Shown here piece by piece: positions 1 to 8,987 of a DNA stretch of 64,000 bases. Source of the stretch: Winogradskyella psychrotolerans (GTDB lineage: Bacteria; Bacteroidota; Bacteroidia; Flavobacteriales; Flavobacteriaceae). Both the position numbers and the translations under genes were made by a program. Under the pieces are notes generated by a model that saw only the letters and a program-made list of their open reading frames with translations, was not told the DNA's origin and made no database searches. The stretch's first letter is position 1. Every line of letters begins with the position of its first letter. The stretch is from the NCBI RefSeq assembly GCF_018860565.1, contig NZ_JAHKPS010000029.1, forward strand, positions 111,061 through 175,060, written 5' to 3'.

Positions 1-372
1 AATCAATCAATCAATCAATTTTTGAGTGTTAAAAGCCTTGGTCTGAAATAAGATTAAGGTTTTTTTTACCTATAGTTACAAAACGATGGCATTTTTGGTT
101 AAGGTATTTTGGCCTCATCAATAAGCTTGTATAAGTCAAACTTGAGCATCTAAGAATTTAAAATAATATTTTATTTACATTCTTCAACTTGGATACTTAC
201 GATTTTCTAAAATGATATTAAGGGTATTAATTATTCATCAAAATTCATACTCTAACTTTTTTTGAAATAAGATAATTATAAAATAAAAACATGCGTCGTT
301 TAAAATTAAATAGTACTTTTGAACAAAATTAGAGCCCCAAAATCTAGTTTTCTTATTTAAACCCTACTTATT
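1..372. other. Intergenic region with AATC tandem repeat
   Basis: The window opens with about four and a half copies of the tetramer AATC (positions 1-19), possibly the end of a longer tract cut by the window edge. The rest is AT-rich. I see no ORF or RNA gene. The last bases before the first gene carry the leader AACCCTACTTATT directly joined to the ATG. A near-identical leader precedes the genes starting at 29134 and 49473 (minus strand). Confidence 0.6.
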
Positions 373-3300
373 ATGAAAATAACTTTTCCTATAAAAGTTA
401 GAATCCTTGTATTTTTACTTTTATGCTTCTCCGTGTATTCTATTTCTGCTCAAACCGAAACTATTTATATTGATTTTGGAAGTCTTGGTGCAAACGAAAG
501 TGCTTCACCTTGGAATAATGTCACCAACGATGTTTCTGGTAATATTAGTAATCTTATAAATTCTAACACAGTACAAACAGGAATAGGTTTTTCAATTGTA
601 GACGCTTTTGTTGGGATTAACTCAAGCGGTACTACGTCTCCGGATCCTAGTTTAAATTTTATAGGATCTGCAACAAGCGATAGTTTTTACGGGACGTCTT
701 CCGATGGTGGTTCTTTAACTTTTAATAATCTAGTTGTAGGTAAACAATACACTATTTCAGTATTTGCATCGCGTATAGGAGTGTCTGATAATAGAGAGAC
801 GGCATATACAATTGAAGCGCAATCTACACAAACCATTAATTTAGATGCTTCTCAAAATACAAGTAATGTTGCTACAGCTTCTTTCTATCCTAAAGCTGAT
901 GGCACAATTATCATAAATGTTTCAACGGGACCAAATAACGATAATACTTCTGGTTTTTTCTATCTAGGAGCAATTAAACTTGAATATAGCGTTGATGTAC
1001 CTGTATATTCTGATAATGCTTTACTTATAGATTTTGGATCTAGCGCTAATCAAAGTAGCACTCCATGGAATAATTTAACCGATCCATTTATTACAGGAAA
1101 CGTAAATAATCTAATAAATAAAGGAGGAACTACAACTACAATAGATGTTTCTGTTACCGACAGTTTTAATTATTTTAATGAAGACGGAACAACAGCATCT
1201 GGCACTAGTTTAGGTTTGCCGAGCACAGCAACAGCAGATAGCTTTTTTGGAAACACAACCGAATTTATAGAAAAAACAGAACCAACTGGTGCTATAGAGT
1301 TTAGTGATCTAAATCCAAATGATGTGTTTAACATCACAATTTACGCGTCGCGATTAGATTACGATATTACAGATAACAGAGAAACACAGTACGTAATTGA
1401 GGGTTTAACAACAGAAACGGTATTTTTAGATGTTGCTAATAACCAAAACAATACAGTCTCAACTAATGTAAGTCCTAAGGCAGATGGTACATTAAAAATA
1501 ACAGCATCTCCAGGTCCAAATAACACCAATACCTATGGGTTTTTCTATTTAGGTGCCATGGTATTAGATTATACACCACAAACGTCATTAACATTAAAGA
1601 GCCCAAATGGAGATGAGTTTTGGCAAGTTGGTAAAACACCTGAAATAATGTGGGATTCTACAAGTCTTAGTTCAGACATCGATTTAGAGTATTCTATTGA
1701 TAATGGTGCGTCATGGAGTGCTATTGCAACCGTGTCTTATACAACAAATAGTTATAGTTGGACGATACCAAACACGCCTTCAGAAAACTGCTTGGTAAGA
1801 GCAACATCTGGTTTAATTAGTGATACAAGTGATACTGTTTTTGAGATATCTAGTGATAACACAAGTAGAAATATTGTAGTTATAGGATCTTCAACAGCTG
1901 AAGGTATTGGAGCGTCTTCACCTGAATTTGCATGGGTAAACCTATACGCCAAAGCACTTTTTCAAAAAGACACTAGAATAAATGTTATTAATTATGGAAA
2001 AGGTGGGTATACAACGTATCATTTGCTACCAACAGGTACTTCAATTCCTAGTGGTGTAGGAGTTACTATAGATACTGAAAGAAATATTACAAAGGCTATT
2101 TCAGACCATCCAATTGGTATTATTGTAAATTTACCTTCAAATGATACAGCTAATGGCTATCCGGTTGCAGATCAATTAAATAATTTTGCGACCATATATA
2201 ATGAAGCTGTGATTAACGCCGTTCCTATTTGGATTACTACAACCCAACCACGATATTTTGCATCTTCAACACAGACACAAGATCAAATTGATGTCAGAGA
2301 TGGTATAATTTCCACTTATGGAACTTATTCAATTGATTTTTGGACAGATGTTGCAGATACTGATGGTACAATTTTAAGTAATTTAGATTATGGAGATGGA
2401 GCTCATTTAAATGATTCAGGTCATAACCTGCTGTTTAGTAAAGTTTTAGGTGAGGATGTTCCAAATGCTGATTGTATTTCTAGTCTTCCTGCAGAATCTT
2501 ACTTGTATTGCAGTGATGCATGGAAAGATAACAATGTTCCTTCTTTAACGACAGGCACTGTAGATGTATATGTAGGTAAAGGAACATATACTATAAATGA
2601 AGATGAAAATGTAGTAGTTAACGATCTTAATGTATCAATTAATGGATCCGTAATAATTAAAGAAGGAGGAAGTATAACCGTAAATGGTAATTTGGTGAAC
2701 AATGGTAATGTTACGCTCGAATCTATATCTACTAAATATTCTAGCTTAATCGTTGAAGGTGTAAGTACAGGAAGTGTGTCTTACAAGCGTCATGTAAACA
2801 ACACAACAGGGACAAATTCATCAACTTCAAATAATGATTTAATAAGTGCACCTGTAACTGGACAAACTTTCGGAGATTTTAGAGTTGAAAATTCAAATTT
2901 ACCTTCTGGAACTATTAATGGTAATCCAGCCTTCTTGTTTGGGACTTATAATCCAGTAGCTGGAAATTATGTCTACTATACACCAAACGAAGATAGTAAT
3001 GTTTTATCAGAAGGAATTGGTTACGTGTCTGGATCAACCGATGCGTCTGATTTTACATTTATAGGGAATGTAGAAACAAGTTCTATTAATGCTTCTATTG
3101 TGTCAGGAGGAGCTAACGATTGGAATCTTATAGGTAATCCATATCCTAGTTATCTAAATGCTCAAGATTTTTTAAATAATATAATAAACTCTGGCTTAAT
3201 TAACGAAAATGCAATCGGTATTTATGGATATGATGGAGCTGCATCTGATGGTTGGACTATTTTAAATTTAGCTACAACGACTTCTAATACTGTTATAGCC

Positions 3301-4110
3301 CCAGGACAAGGCTTTTTTGTAAAGGCTGAAGCATCAGGCGATATCGCATTTACACCAAGTATGAGAAGAGTCGGTAACGATGATGATTTTATTTTAGGAC
3401 GAAACGAAAACCTAATCACCTACCTGAGATTAAAAATTAACGCTTTAGATAAAGAGTATCATACTGATTTTTATTTCAACGATAATGCTAGTCTAGGTTT
3501 AGATCCTGGATATGATGCTGAGATTTGGGGTGAAACACCTTCTGATTTTTCTTTATATTCTAATTTATTACAGGATAATACTGGAAGACCAATTGCCTTG
3601 CAAACGTTTAATTCAAATGATGTCACTGATCTGGTTATTCCGTTAGGCGTTCATGCTAATGCAAATGAATCTTTAACGTTTAGTATTCTAGAATCAACGC
3701 TTCCAAATACGGTTAATTTATACTTAGAAGACACCCTAACTAACGAAATAACATTACTTAATAATTCAGATTATATAATTAATCCATCAGAGCAAATTTC
3801 TGGGACAGGTCGTTTTTATTTAAGATTAGAATCTAACCAACTTAATATTTCAGAACAACCTCTAGAAAAATTAATAGTTTATGCGAATAATATGAACAAA
3901 ACTATTGAAGTGATTGGTCAATTACAAAATCAAACAAGTTTTAAGCTATACGATGTAAATGGAAGAATCATTCTTTCAAATGCTTTAGATAGTACTCAAA
4001 CCAATCAATTTATTGCCATCGCAGAATTATCTGCTGGTATGTATATTATTGAATTAATAGAATCAGGAACTAGTACGAAACGAGCTAAAAAGTTAATTAT
4101 TCAGCAATAA
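373..4110 (+). CDS. Secreted SGNH/GDSL hydrolase-like protein with T9SS type A sorting domain
   Basis: The 1245-residue protein starts with a Sec signal peptide (about residues 1-27, ending in ISAQ). Two homologous beta-rich repeats of about 180 residues follow (about 30-205 and 213-400); each begins with (Y/L)IDFGS and ends near GFFYLGA. Next is an Ig-like segment opening with SPNGDEFWQVG (about 405-490). An SGNH hydrolase domain spans about 498-690: a catalytic-Ser block GSSTAEG near 505, an NYGKGG block, LPSND as the Asn block, and DGAHLN as the Asp-x-x-His block. The C-terminal half resembles other flavobacterial surface proteins and ends in a T9SS type A domain (FKLYDVNGRII, SAGMYIIEL). 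It is probably exported and anchored at the cell surface, acting on an ester or carbohydrate; the substrate is unknown. It converges on the E1 gene with only 4 bp between them. Confidence 0.85.
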   Translation: MKITFPIKVRILVFLLLCFSVYSISAQTETIYIDFGSLGANESASPWNNVTNDVSGNISNLINSNTVQTGIGFSIVDAFVGINSSGTTSPDPSLNFIGSATSDSFYGTSSDGGSLTFNNLVVGKQYTISVFASRIGVSDNRETAYTIEAQSTQTINLDASQNTSNVATASFYPKADGTIIINVSTGPNNDNTSGFFYLGAIKLEYSVDVPVYSDNALLIDFGSSANQSSTPWNNLTDPFITGNVNNLINKGGTTTTIDVSVTDSFNYFNEDGTTASGTSLGLPSTATADSFFGNTTEFIEKTEPTGAIEFSDLNPNDVFNITIYASRLDYDITDNRETQYVIEGLTTETVFLDVANNQNNTVSTNVSPKADGTLKITASPGPNNTNTYGFFYLGAMVLDYTPQTSLTLKSPNGDEFWQVGKTPEIMWDSTSLSSDIDLEYSIDNGASWSAIATVSYTTNSYSWTIPNTPSENCLVRATSGLISDTSDTVFEISSDNTSRNIVVIGSSTAEGIGASSPEFAWVNLYAKALFQKDTRINVINYGKGGYTTYHLLPTGTSIPSGVGVTIDTERNITKAISDHPIGIIVNLPSNDTANGYPVADQLNNFATIYNEAVINAVPIWITTTQPRYFASSTQTQDQIDVRDGIISTYGTYSIDFWTDVADTDGTILSNLDYGDGAHLNDSGHNLLFSKVLGEDVPNADCISSLPAESYLYCSDAWKDNNVPSLTTGTVDVYVGKGTYTINEDENVVVNDLNVSINGSVIIKEGGSITVNGNLVNNGNVTLESISTKYSSLIVEGVSTGSVSYKRHVNNTTGTNSSTSNNDLISAPVTGQTFGDFRVENSNLPSGTINGNPAFLFGTYNPVAGNYVYYTPNEDSNVLSEGIGYVSGSTDASDFTFIGNVETSSINASIVSGGANDWNLIGNPYPSYLNAQDFLNNIINSGLINENAIGIYGYDGAASDGWTILNLATTTSNTVIAPGQGFFVKAEASGDIAFTPSMRRVGNDDDFILGRNENLITYLRLKINALDKEYHTDFYFNDNASLGLDPGYDAEIWGETPSDFSLYSNLLQDNTGRPIALQTFNSNDVTDLVIPLGVHANANESLTFSILESTLPNTVNLYLEDTLTNEITLLNNSDYIINPSEQISGTGRFYLRLESNQLNISEQPLEKLIVYANNMNKTIEVIGQLQNQTSFKLYDVNGRIILSNALDSTQTNQFIAIAELSAGMYIIELIESGTSTKRAKKLIIQQ

Positions 4111-4114
4111 ACTT

Positions 4115-6202
4115 TTAGTATTTTAGGATCGTTTCTATCTTAGCTTTCACTTTATCTGTTGAAGGAATCATCGTTTGCTCTAAAGTCGAATTTAAAGGAA
4201 TTGCTGGCATATTCTCACTACCAATCGTCATTACTGGTGCATCTAAATGTTTAAAGCATTCCTCTTGAATTTTTCCAGATAATGCGCGTGCAAAACTATT
4301 GTTTGAAGGTTCTTCTGTCACAACCAAACACTTTCCTGTTTTCTTAACCGATGTCATAATCGTGGCTTCATCTAAAGGAAACAACGTACGTAAATCAATC
4401 ACTTCTATCTGATCTTGCATCCCTAATTCTTCCGATGCATTCATGGCCCAATGCACTCCCATTCCGTAAGTCACTATGGTTAAAGTCTCTACATTTTCTT
4501 GTTTCCAAATTTCTTGTAACACCCATGCTTTACCAAAAGGCAATACATAATCTTCACTTGGCTCAACGGATGTTGCACCTTGCGTTCCTAGCACTTTAGA
4601 CCAATATAAACCTTTGTGTTCTAAAATGACAACCGGATTAGGATCGTAATAAGCTGCTTTCATCAAGCCTTTTAAATCGGCTCCATTACTTGGATAGGCT
4701 ATTTTAATACCACGAATATTTGTAATTACAGATTCAACTGAAGATGAATGGTAAGGCCCGCCACTTCCATAAGCACCAATGGGCACTCTAAGAATCATAG
4801 AAACCGGCCATTTACCGTTAGATAAATAACAACTTCTACTAACTTCTGTAAATAACTGATTTAAACCAGGCCAAATATAATCGGCAAACTGAACCTCAAC
4901 AATGGGTTTTAATCCAACAGCAGACATACCAACGGTTGAACCAACAATAAAGGCTTCTTGTATTGGTGTATTGAACACACGATCGTCTCCGAATTTTTGC
5001 GCTAAAGTTGCTGCTTCTCTAAAAACACCACCAAGTCTTCCACCAACATCTTGCCCATAGAGTAAACATTCTTTGTGCTTTTTCATCAGTTCTTCTACGG
5101 CGAATAAGGCACAATCTACCATGACTACTTTTTCAGCACCTTCCGGCGAACGTGTTCCTTTTTCCTCGGTAATTGGTGTGGGTACAAAATCGTTTGTAAA
5201 TAAATCCTCAGGTTTTGGGTCTTCGGCTTTTAAAGCTCTTTCAAAATGCTTTTGCACTTCCGCGTAGGCGGAAGTCTCAATCTCACTTACCTCTTCTTCT
5301 GAAAATCCAGCATCTAGTAATTGTTGTTTTAAAACCGGATAAGGATCACGAGAACGCGCCTCTTCTAAATCATCGCGATACCATTCCATTCTTACACCAG
5401 ATGTATGGTGATTTAATAATGGTACTTTGGCGTGCACTAAAAACGGTCTTCGCTCTGTACGAATCGTTTCTATGACTTTTTCTAAGGCGTCGTAGCTTTC
5501 TGTAAAATTGGCTCCATCTATTGAGATAGCGTCTAAACCTTTAAATCCTTGTGCATATTCAAAAGCATTTTGCGCTCTCGTTTCTGCTGCATTGGCGCTA
5601 ATGTCCCAACCATTATCTTGTACTAAATACAAAATTGGCATTTGCTTTAATGCTGCCATTTGAAAAGCTTCTGCTATTTCACCTTCGGTTACTGATGCGT
5701 CTCCTAAACTACAAACTGTTATTGGTTTTAGAGCGTTCTCGACTGCGCTCGAACTGACAGGATCAGATTCTAAACTATAATTGTCTAAACCTTGTAATTC
5801 TTTATACTGCATTCCCATAGCAACTCCTGTTGCTGGAATGGTTTGCATTCCTGTTGCAGAAGATTGGTGTGGAATTTTTGGTTTATCGTCGTCCTTTAAA
5901 CTTGGATGCGAATAGTATGTTCTTCCTCCAGAAAACGGGTCGTCTTTTTTAGCTAACAATTGCAACATTAAATCGTAAGGCTCTAAACCAAACGATAATA
6001 ACATAGCATCATCTCTATAATACGGAAAGGCATAATCTTGAGGTAATAATTGTAAACCTAAAGCGATTTGAATGGCTTCGTGTCCACGAGATGTTGCATG
6101 TACGTATTTTGAAACTTGTTTAAAATTAGCTTCGTATAATTCTGCCATAGCTTTTGCTGTGCAGAGTTTTGAAAATCCTTTTTCTAGTGTTTCTTTTTTC
6201 AT
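4115..6202 (-). CDS. Fused 2-oxoacid dehydrogenase E1 alpha/beta subunit (branched-chain type)
   Basis: The 695-residue thiamine-diphosphate enzyme has E1 alpha (about 1-330) and E1 beta (about 355-695) on one chain, an arrangement known in Bacteroidetes. The alpha half has the ThDP motif GDASVTEGE (near 167) with the partner QDNGW (near 197). The beta half has the typical TPIQEAFIVG and EVQFADYIWPG segments. With E2 and the branched-chain aminotransferase next door, it most likely decarboxylates the 2-oxoacids of Val, Leu and Ile in the cytoplasm. No E3 is in the window. Two palindromic repeats lie in frame inside the gene. One (5256-5275) encodes TSAYAEV. The other (5735-5760) encodes VSSSAVEN just before the ThDP-motif strand; the same peptide repeat recurs in E2. 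Confidence 0.9.
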   Translation of the reverse strand: MKKETLEKGFSKLCTAKAMAELYEANFKQVSKYVHATSRGHEAIQIALGLQLLPQDYAFPYYRDDAMLLSFGLEPYDLMLQLLAKKDDPFSGGRTYYSHPSLKDDDKPKIPHQSSATGMQTIPATGVAMGMQYKELQGLDNYSLESDPVSSSAVENALKPITVCSLGDASVTEGEIAEAFQMAALKQMPILYLVQDNGWDISANAAETRAQNAFEYAQGFKGLDAISIDGANFTESYDALEKVIETIRTERRPFLVHAKVPLLNHHTSGVRMEWYRDDLEEARSRDPYPVLKQQLLDAGFSEEEVSEIETSAYAEVQKHFERALKAEDPKPEDLFTNDFVPTPITEEKGTRSPEGAEKVVMVDCALFAVEELMKKHKECLLYGQDVGGRLGGVFREAATLAQKFGDDRVFNTPIQEAFIVGSTVGMSAVGLKPIVEVQFADYIWPGLNQLFTEVSRSCYLSNGKWPVSMILRVPIGAYGSGGPYHSSSVESVITNIRGIKIAYPSNGADLKGLMKAAYYDPNPVVILEHKGLYWSKVLGTQGATSVEPSEDYVLPFGKAWVLQEIWKQENVETLTIVTYGMGVHWAMNASEELGMQDQIEVIDLRTLFPLDEATIMTSVKKTGKCLVVTEEPSNNSFARALSGKIQEECFKHLDAPVMTIGSENMPAIPLNSTLEQTMIPSTDKVKAKIETILKY
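5256..5275. repeat. Intragenic hairpin repeat in E1 (stem ACTTCCGC, loop GTAG)
   Basis: A perfect 8-bp stem with a 4-nt loop lies inside the E1 coding sequence and is read in frame as TSAYAEV. It has the same architecture (TTCC-type stem, tetraloop, GGAA-type stem) as the intergenic hairpins at 8954, 9315, 16433, 19446, 21825 and 35236. Confidence 0.75.
5735..5760. repeat. Intragenic CTCGACTGCGCTCGA repeat, copy 1 (in E1)
   Basis: A 26-bp sequence containing CTCGACTGCGCTCGA is shared with 8655-8680 in the E2 gene, with two mismatches. It is read in the same frame in both genes, as V(S/P)SSAVEN. It is therefore a dispersed repeat tolerated within two coding sequences. Confidence 0.8.
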
Positions 6203-6250
6203 CTTTAGTGACCGCGAAAGCGGTTATCTTTTTTAATGTTTCTTCTTTTA

Positions 6251-6371
6251 TACCCCTGAAGTCCCCTCAAGGGGACAATCCTCTGAATAGTGAACTATTT
6301 TCCTCTTGAGGATTATCTAAGAAAAATTATTTTCTTAGAAGATACCGAGTGTAGCTCATTAGGGGTGTTTT
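6251..6371. repeat. Family B palindrome unit, ORF-less (MITE-like)
   Basis: The left end has the family B core GTCCCC-TCAA-GGGGAC preceded by ACCCCT. The right end has the opposed sequence TTAGGGGTGTTTT. About 80 bp of hairpin-rich sequence lie between. The same core occurs at 20462-20497, 20861-20896, 20972-21005 and 23769-23803, and as a degenerate copy at 7613-7647. Because the two ends are opposed and no ORF is present, I read it as a non-autonomous derivative. Confidence 0.6.
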
Positions 6372-6419
6372 GCGTTAGGGATTACTCGTTCATTCTTATT
6401 TAATAAATTAGAACTTGTG

Positions 6420-6514
6420 ATTGCTTCGCAGTTGAGGCTTTGTTGAAGTTCTTTTTTGTTTTTCTCAAAAAAAAGCGACTGCCGAAAGCCCGACCCTTGT
6501 GGTAACGTCCAAAT
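6420..6514. repeat. Family C repeat, copy 1
   Basis: The last 31 bp (6484-6514) contain GACCCTTGTGGTAACG and match 15120-15150 with two differences. Both copies also carry a C-T-rich/A-rich hairpin just before this block. Each copy ends 4 bp beyond the stop codon of a minus-strand gene: the aminotransferase here, paaJ for copy 2. That placement would suit a terminator or 3-prime-end element, but the role is not known. Confidence 0.65.
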
Positions 6515-6518
6515 AACC

Positions 6519-7586
6519 CTAAGCTAATTCTTTTTCTACTTTAGTCATCCAATTAAATTGGTCGTCTAGCTTGCCTGTTTTAATAGCATTCAAGGTGTCA
6601 TTAACTTCTAATCCAACCGGACTTTCATCAGAAACATGAATGGTTTCGCCTTCTAATCCAATCTCTTGAATGTACGCTATACCAACGGCTGTTCCTGTTC
6701 CGAAAGCTTCTTCTAAAGTCCCGTTTTCTGATGCTGTTTTAATTTCATCGATAGTGATTTTTCGTTCTGTTACATTGTAATTCATAGCACGTAACATCTC
6801 TATAACACTGGCTCTTGTGATGCCATGCAACACAGAACCGTCGAGCTCTGGCGTGATAAATTCTCCATTGATTTTGAAGAAAATATTCATGGTACCAACT
6901 TCTTGAATGTAGTTATGCTCAGCGGCATCTAACCACAACACTTGATCGTAACCTTTAGCTTTTGCTAATTCTGTTGGACGAATGGCTGCTGCATAATTTC
7001 CAGCGGCTTTAGCTTCACCAGTTCCACCTTGTGCTGCTCTAATGAATTGCTTTTCTGCCCATAATTTGATGCGTTTACTAAAAAATGGACCAGCTGGTGA
7101 TGCCATTATTATAAACTTATAATGGGTTGCTGCACGCATACCAATAAAAGGCTCATCGGCATACATGAATGGTCTTAAATAAAGTGCACTTCCATCGGTT
7201 GGCGGAATCCAATTGTGCTCTAAACCGACTAATTCTTTAAGGCCTTCTACAAATAAATCTTCAGGAATATGAGGCATTCCCATTCGGTCTGCACTTTTGT
7301 TTAAACGCTTGGCATTTTCTTCTGGTCGAAACAACATTGGTGCACCTTCGGTGTCTTTATAGGCTTTCATCCCTTCAAAAATAGCTTGTCCGTAATGTAA
7401 AGCCATTGCAGCTGGATGTGTAGGAATTAATCCTAATGGTTCAATTCTTGGGTTAACCCATTCTCCGTTTTCGTAGTCGCAAATAAACATGTGATCGGTG
7501 AATGTGGTGCCTAATGGAATATTGTTGAAGTCTAAGGCATCAACTTTTGATGTTTCTACTTTAGTGATTGAAATGTTAGGTTTCAT
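6519..7586 (-). CDS. ilvE: Branched-chain amino acid aminotransferase
   Basis: The 355-residue fold-type IV PLP enzyme interconverts Leu, Ile and Val with their 2-oxoacids. Recognisable segments are GQAIFEGMKAYK near the N-terminus, the PLP-lysine region GTGEAKAAGNYAA (Lys near 192), EVGTMNIFF, and the phosphate-binding GTGTAVGIAYI region. The length fits the BCAT subgroup II found in Bacteroidetes. It lies between E1 and E2 on the same strand, so transamination and oxidative decarboxylation of the same substrates are probably transcribed together. The spacer to E2 holds a degenerate family B palindrome. Confidence 0.93.
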   Translation of the reverse strand: MKPNISITKVETSKVDALDFNNIPLGTTFTDHMFICDYENGEWVNPRIEPLGLIPTHPAAMALHYGQAIFEGMKAYKDTEGAPMLFRPEENAKRLNKSADRMGMPHIPEDLFVEGLKELVGLEHNWIPPTDGSALYLRPFMYADEPFIGMRAATHYKFIIMASPAGPFFSKRIKLWAEKQFIRAAQGGTGEAKAAGNYAAAIRPTELAKAKGYDQVLWLDAAEHNYIQEVGTMNIFFKINGEFITPELDGSVLHGITRASVIEMLRAMNYNVTERKITIDEIKTASENGTLEEAFGTGTAVGIAYIQEIGLEGETIHVSDESPVGLEVNDTLNAIKTGKLDDQFNWMTKVEKELA

Positions 7587-7612
7587 ATTTGTATATTTTT
7601 TTAGAATGTTTT

Positions 7613-7647
7613 AAACATCCCTAAAGTTCTCTTCAAGGGAACAATTC
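7613..7647. repeat. Family B palindrome, degenerate copy
   Basis: It follows the family B layout (ACATCCCTAAAG, then GTTCTC-TTCAA-GGGAAC, then AATTC). The stem differs from the usual GTCCCC/GGGGAC on both arms yet still pairs with one G-T wobble, so the hairpin is kept while the sequence has drifted. Confidence 0.55.
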
Positions 7648-7652
7648 TGAAT

Positions 7653-8987
7653 TTATATTTCTCTATTACTATCAAATTGCTCAAAATAATCAGCAACTCT
7701 ACGCACAAAACTTCCGCCTAAAAAGCCATCGACTACGCGATGGTCAAAAGACAGCGATAAGTACATCATACTTCTAATAGCAATTTCATCACCTTTTTCT
7801 GTGGTGATGACTTCTGGTCTTTTCTTAATGATACCTAATGCTAAAATGGCAACTTCTGGCTGATTGATTATTGGTGTACCCATAACGCTTCCAAAGGTTC
7901 CTACATTAGAAATGGTAAAAGTGCTACCTTTTATATCGTCTCCTGCTAGTTTGTTTTCTCTAGCTTTATTGGCGAGTTCGTTGACGTTACTAGCAATCTC
8001 TTTTAAGTTTTTAGTGTCTGCGTTTTTTACCACAGGAACGATTAAGTTTCCGCTTGGTAATGCGGTTGCCATACCAATATTAATATCTTCTTTTACAATG
8101 ATGTTATTTCCATCGACAGAAGCATTAATATTTGGAAAATCTTTAACGGCTTTAGCTACGGCTTCAACAAATAATGGTGTGAAGGTTAAACGTTCTCCAT
8201 GCTTTTCTTGAAAGGCTACTTTATTGGCATTACGCCAGTTGACCATATTTGTCATATCGGCCTCTACATAAGCCGTAACGTGGGGTGATGTATGTTTGGA
8301 ATACACCATATGATCTGCAATCATTTGGCGCATTCTGTCCATTTCGATGACTTTTCCTTTGCCTTTATCGAAATTTAATTGCGGAATTCTATAAGCCGTT
8401 GGATCTTGCGTTACAGCTTGTGCAAATTTATAAGGTCGTCCGTCTTCTATATACTGAAAGACGTCACTTTTGCGTAATCTGCCTTCATTTCCTGTTGCAG
8501 GTATTCGTGCTAATTCTTCAAAGCTAATGTGATGTTCTTTGGCTATGTTTATAATTAATGGCGAAAAGAAAGTGTTAGTATTATTTACCGAAAATGAAGT
8601 TGAATTCGAATTGGTAGGCTGCTGAACTGGCTTTGGTCTTTTAGTCTTAGCCTTGTTCTCGACTGCGCTCGAAGGGACAGCTTTAGATTCATTTAGTGTT
8701 TTGGATTTCTTCACTTCTTCTGAAAGGTCTAAAATCGCTAGAACTTCTCCTACAGGAACCACATCTTTAGCTTGAAACATGGTTTTTACTAATGTTCCAG
8801 ATGCTGGTGCAGGTACTTCGTTATCTACTTTATCTGTGGCGACTTCAAGAATAATATCTCCTTCTTCAAATGCATCGCCTTCAGCTATTAACCAATTGAT
8901 AATAGTCCCTTCAGTAATACTTTCACCCATTTTGGGCATCTTTAATTCAAATATTCCTGCGAAGGCAGGAACCTTTTTATCTTTCAT
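7653..8987 (-). CDS. Dihydrolipoyl acyltransferase (E2) of branched-chain 2-oxoacid dehydrogenase
   Basis: The 444-residue chain has a lipoyl domain (about 13-88, lipoyl Lys53 in EVATDKVDNEV), a peripheral-subunit-binding domain (about 140-183), and the acyltransferase core ending in the catalytic DHRVVDG motif (His near 416). It passes the acyl group from E1 to CoA. The N-terminus is abnormal. Residues 1-12, with VPAFAGI encoded by a hairpin repeat, come from an inserted GIY-YIG cassette. The ancestral start is still visible at 9389, beyond the cassette. The present ATG overlaps the end of the GIY-YIG ORF by 11 bp, which suggests coupled translation. A second dispersed repeat (8655-8680) encodes VPSSAVEN in the linker. 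Confidence 0.9.
   Translation of the reverse strand: MKDKKVPAFAGIFELKMPKMGESITEGTIINWLIAEGDAFEEGDIILEVATDKVDNEVPAPASGTLVKTMFQAKDVVPVGEVLAILDLSEEVKKSKTLNESKAVPSSAVENKAKTKRPKPVQQPTNSNSTSFSVNNTNTFFSPLIINIAKEHHISFEELARIPATGNEGRLRKSDVFQYIEDGRPYKFAQAVTQDPTAYRIPQLNFDKGKGKVIEMDRMRQMIADHMVYSKHTSPHVTAYVEADMTNMVNWRNANKVAFQEKHGERLTFTPLFVEAVAKAVKDFPNINASVDGNNIIVKEDINIGMATALPSGNLIVPVVKNADTKNLKEIASNVNELANKARENKLAGDDIKGSTFTISNVGTFGSVMGTPIINQPEVAILALGIIKKRPEVITTEKGDEIAIRSMMYLSLSFDHRVVDGFLGGSFVRRVADYFEQFDSNREI
8655..8680. repeat. Intragenic CTCGACTGCGCTCGA repeat, copy 2 (in E2)
   Basis: This 26-bp repeat matches 5735-5760 in E1 at 24 positions. It lies in the flexible linker between the lipoyl and subunit-binding domains, where an in-frame insertion would be easily tolerated. 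Confidence 0.8.

Larger units (their letters stand above)
6203..6518. other. Intergenic region built of palindromic repeats
   Basis: This 316-bp spacer between the aminotransferase (upstream on the minus strand) and E1 has no ORF. It is almost wholly repeat-derived. It holds a small GAAA-loop hairpin (6212-6225), a family B palindrome unit with an opposed AGGGGTGTT end (6251-6371), inner hairpins around 6286-6346 (for example AATAGTGAACTATT and TCTAAGAAAA paired with TTTTCTTAGA), and a family C unit (about 6420-6514) ending 4 bp from the aminotransferase stop codon. Confidence 0.7.

Noticed and set aside
1..19. AATC tandem as a phase-variable control of the first gene
   Set aside because: It is over 350 bp from the start codon and outside any ORF, and it is cut by the window edge, so no claim can be made.
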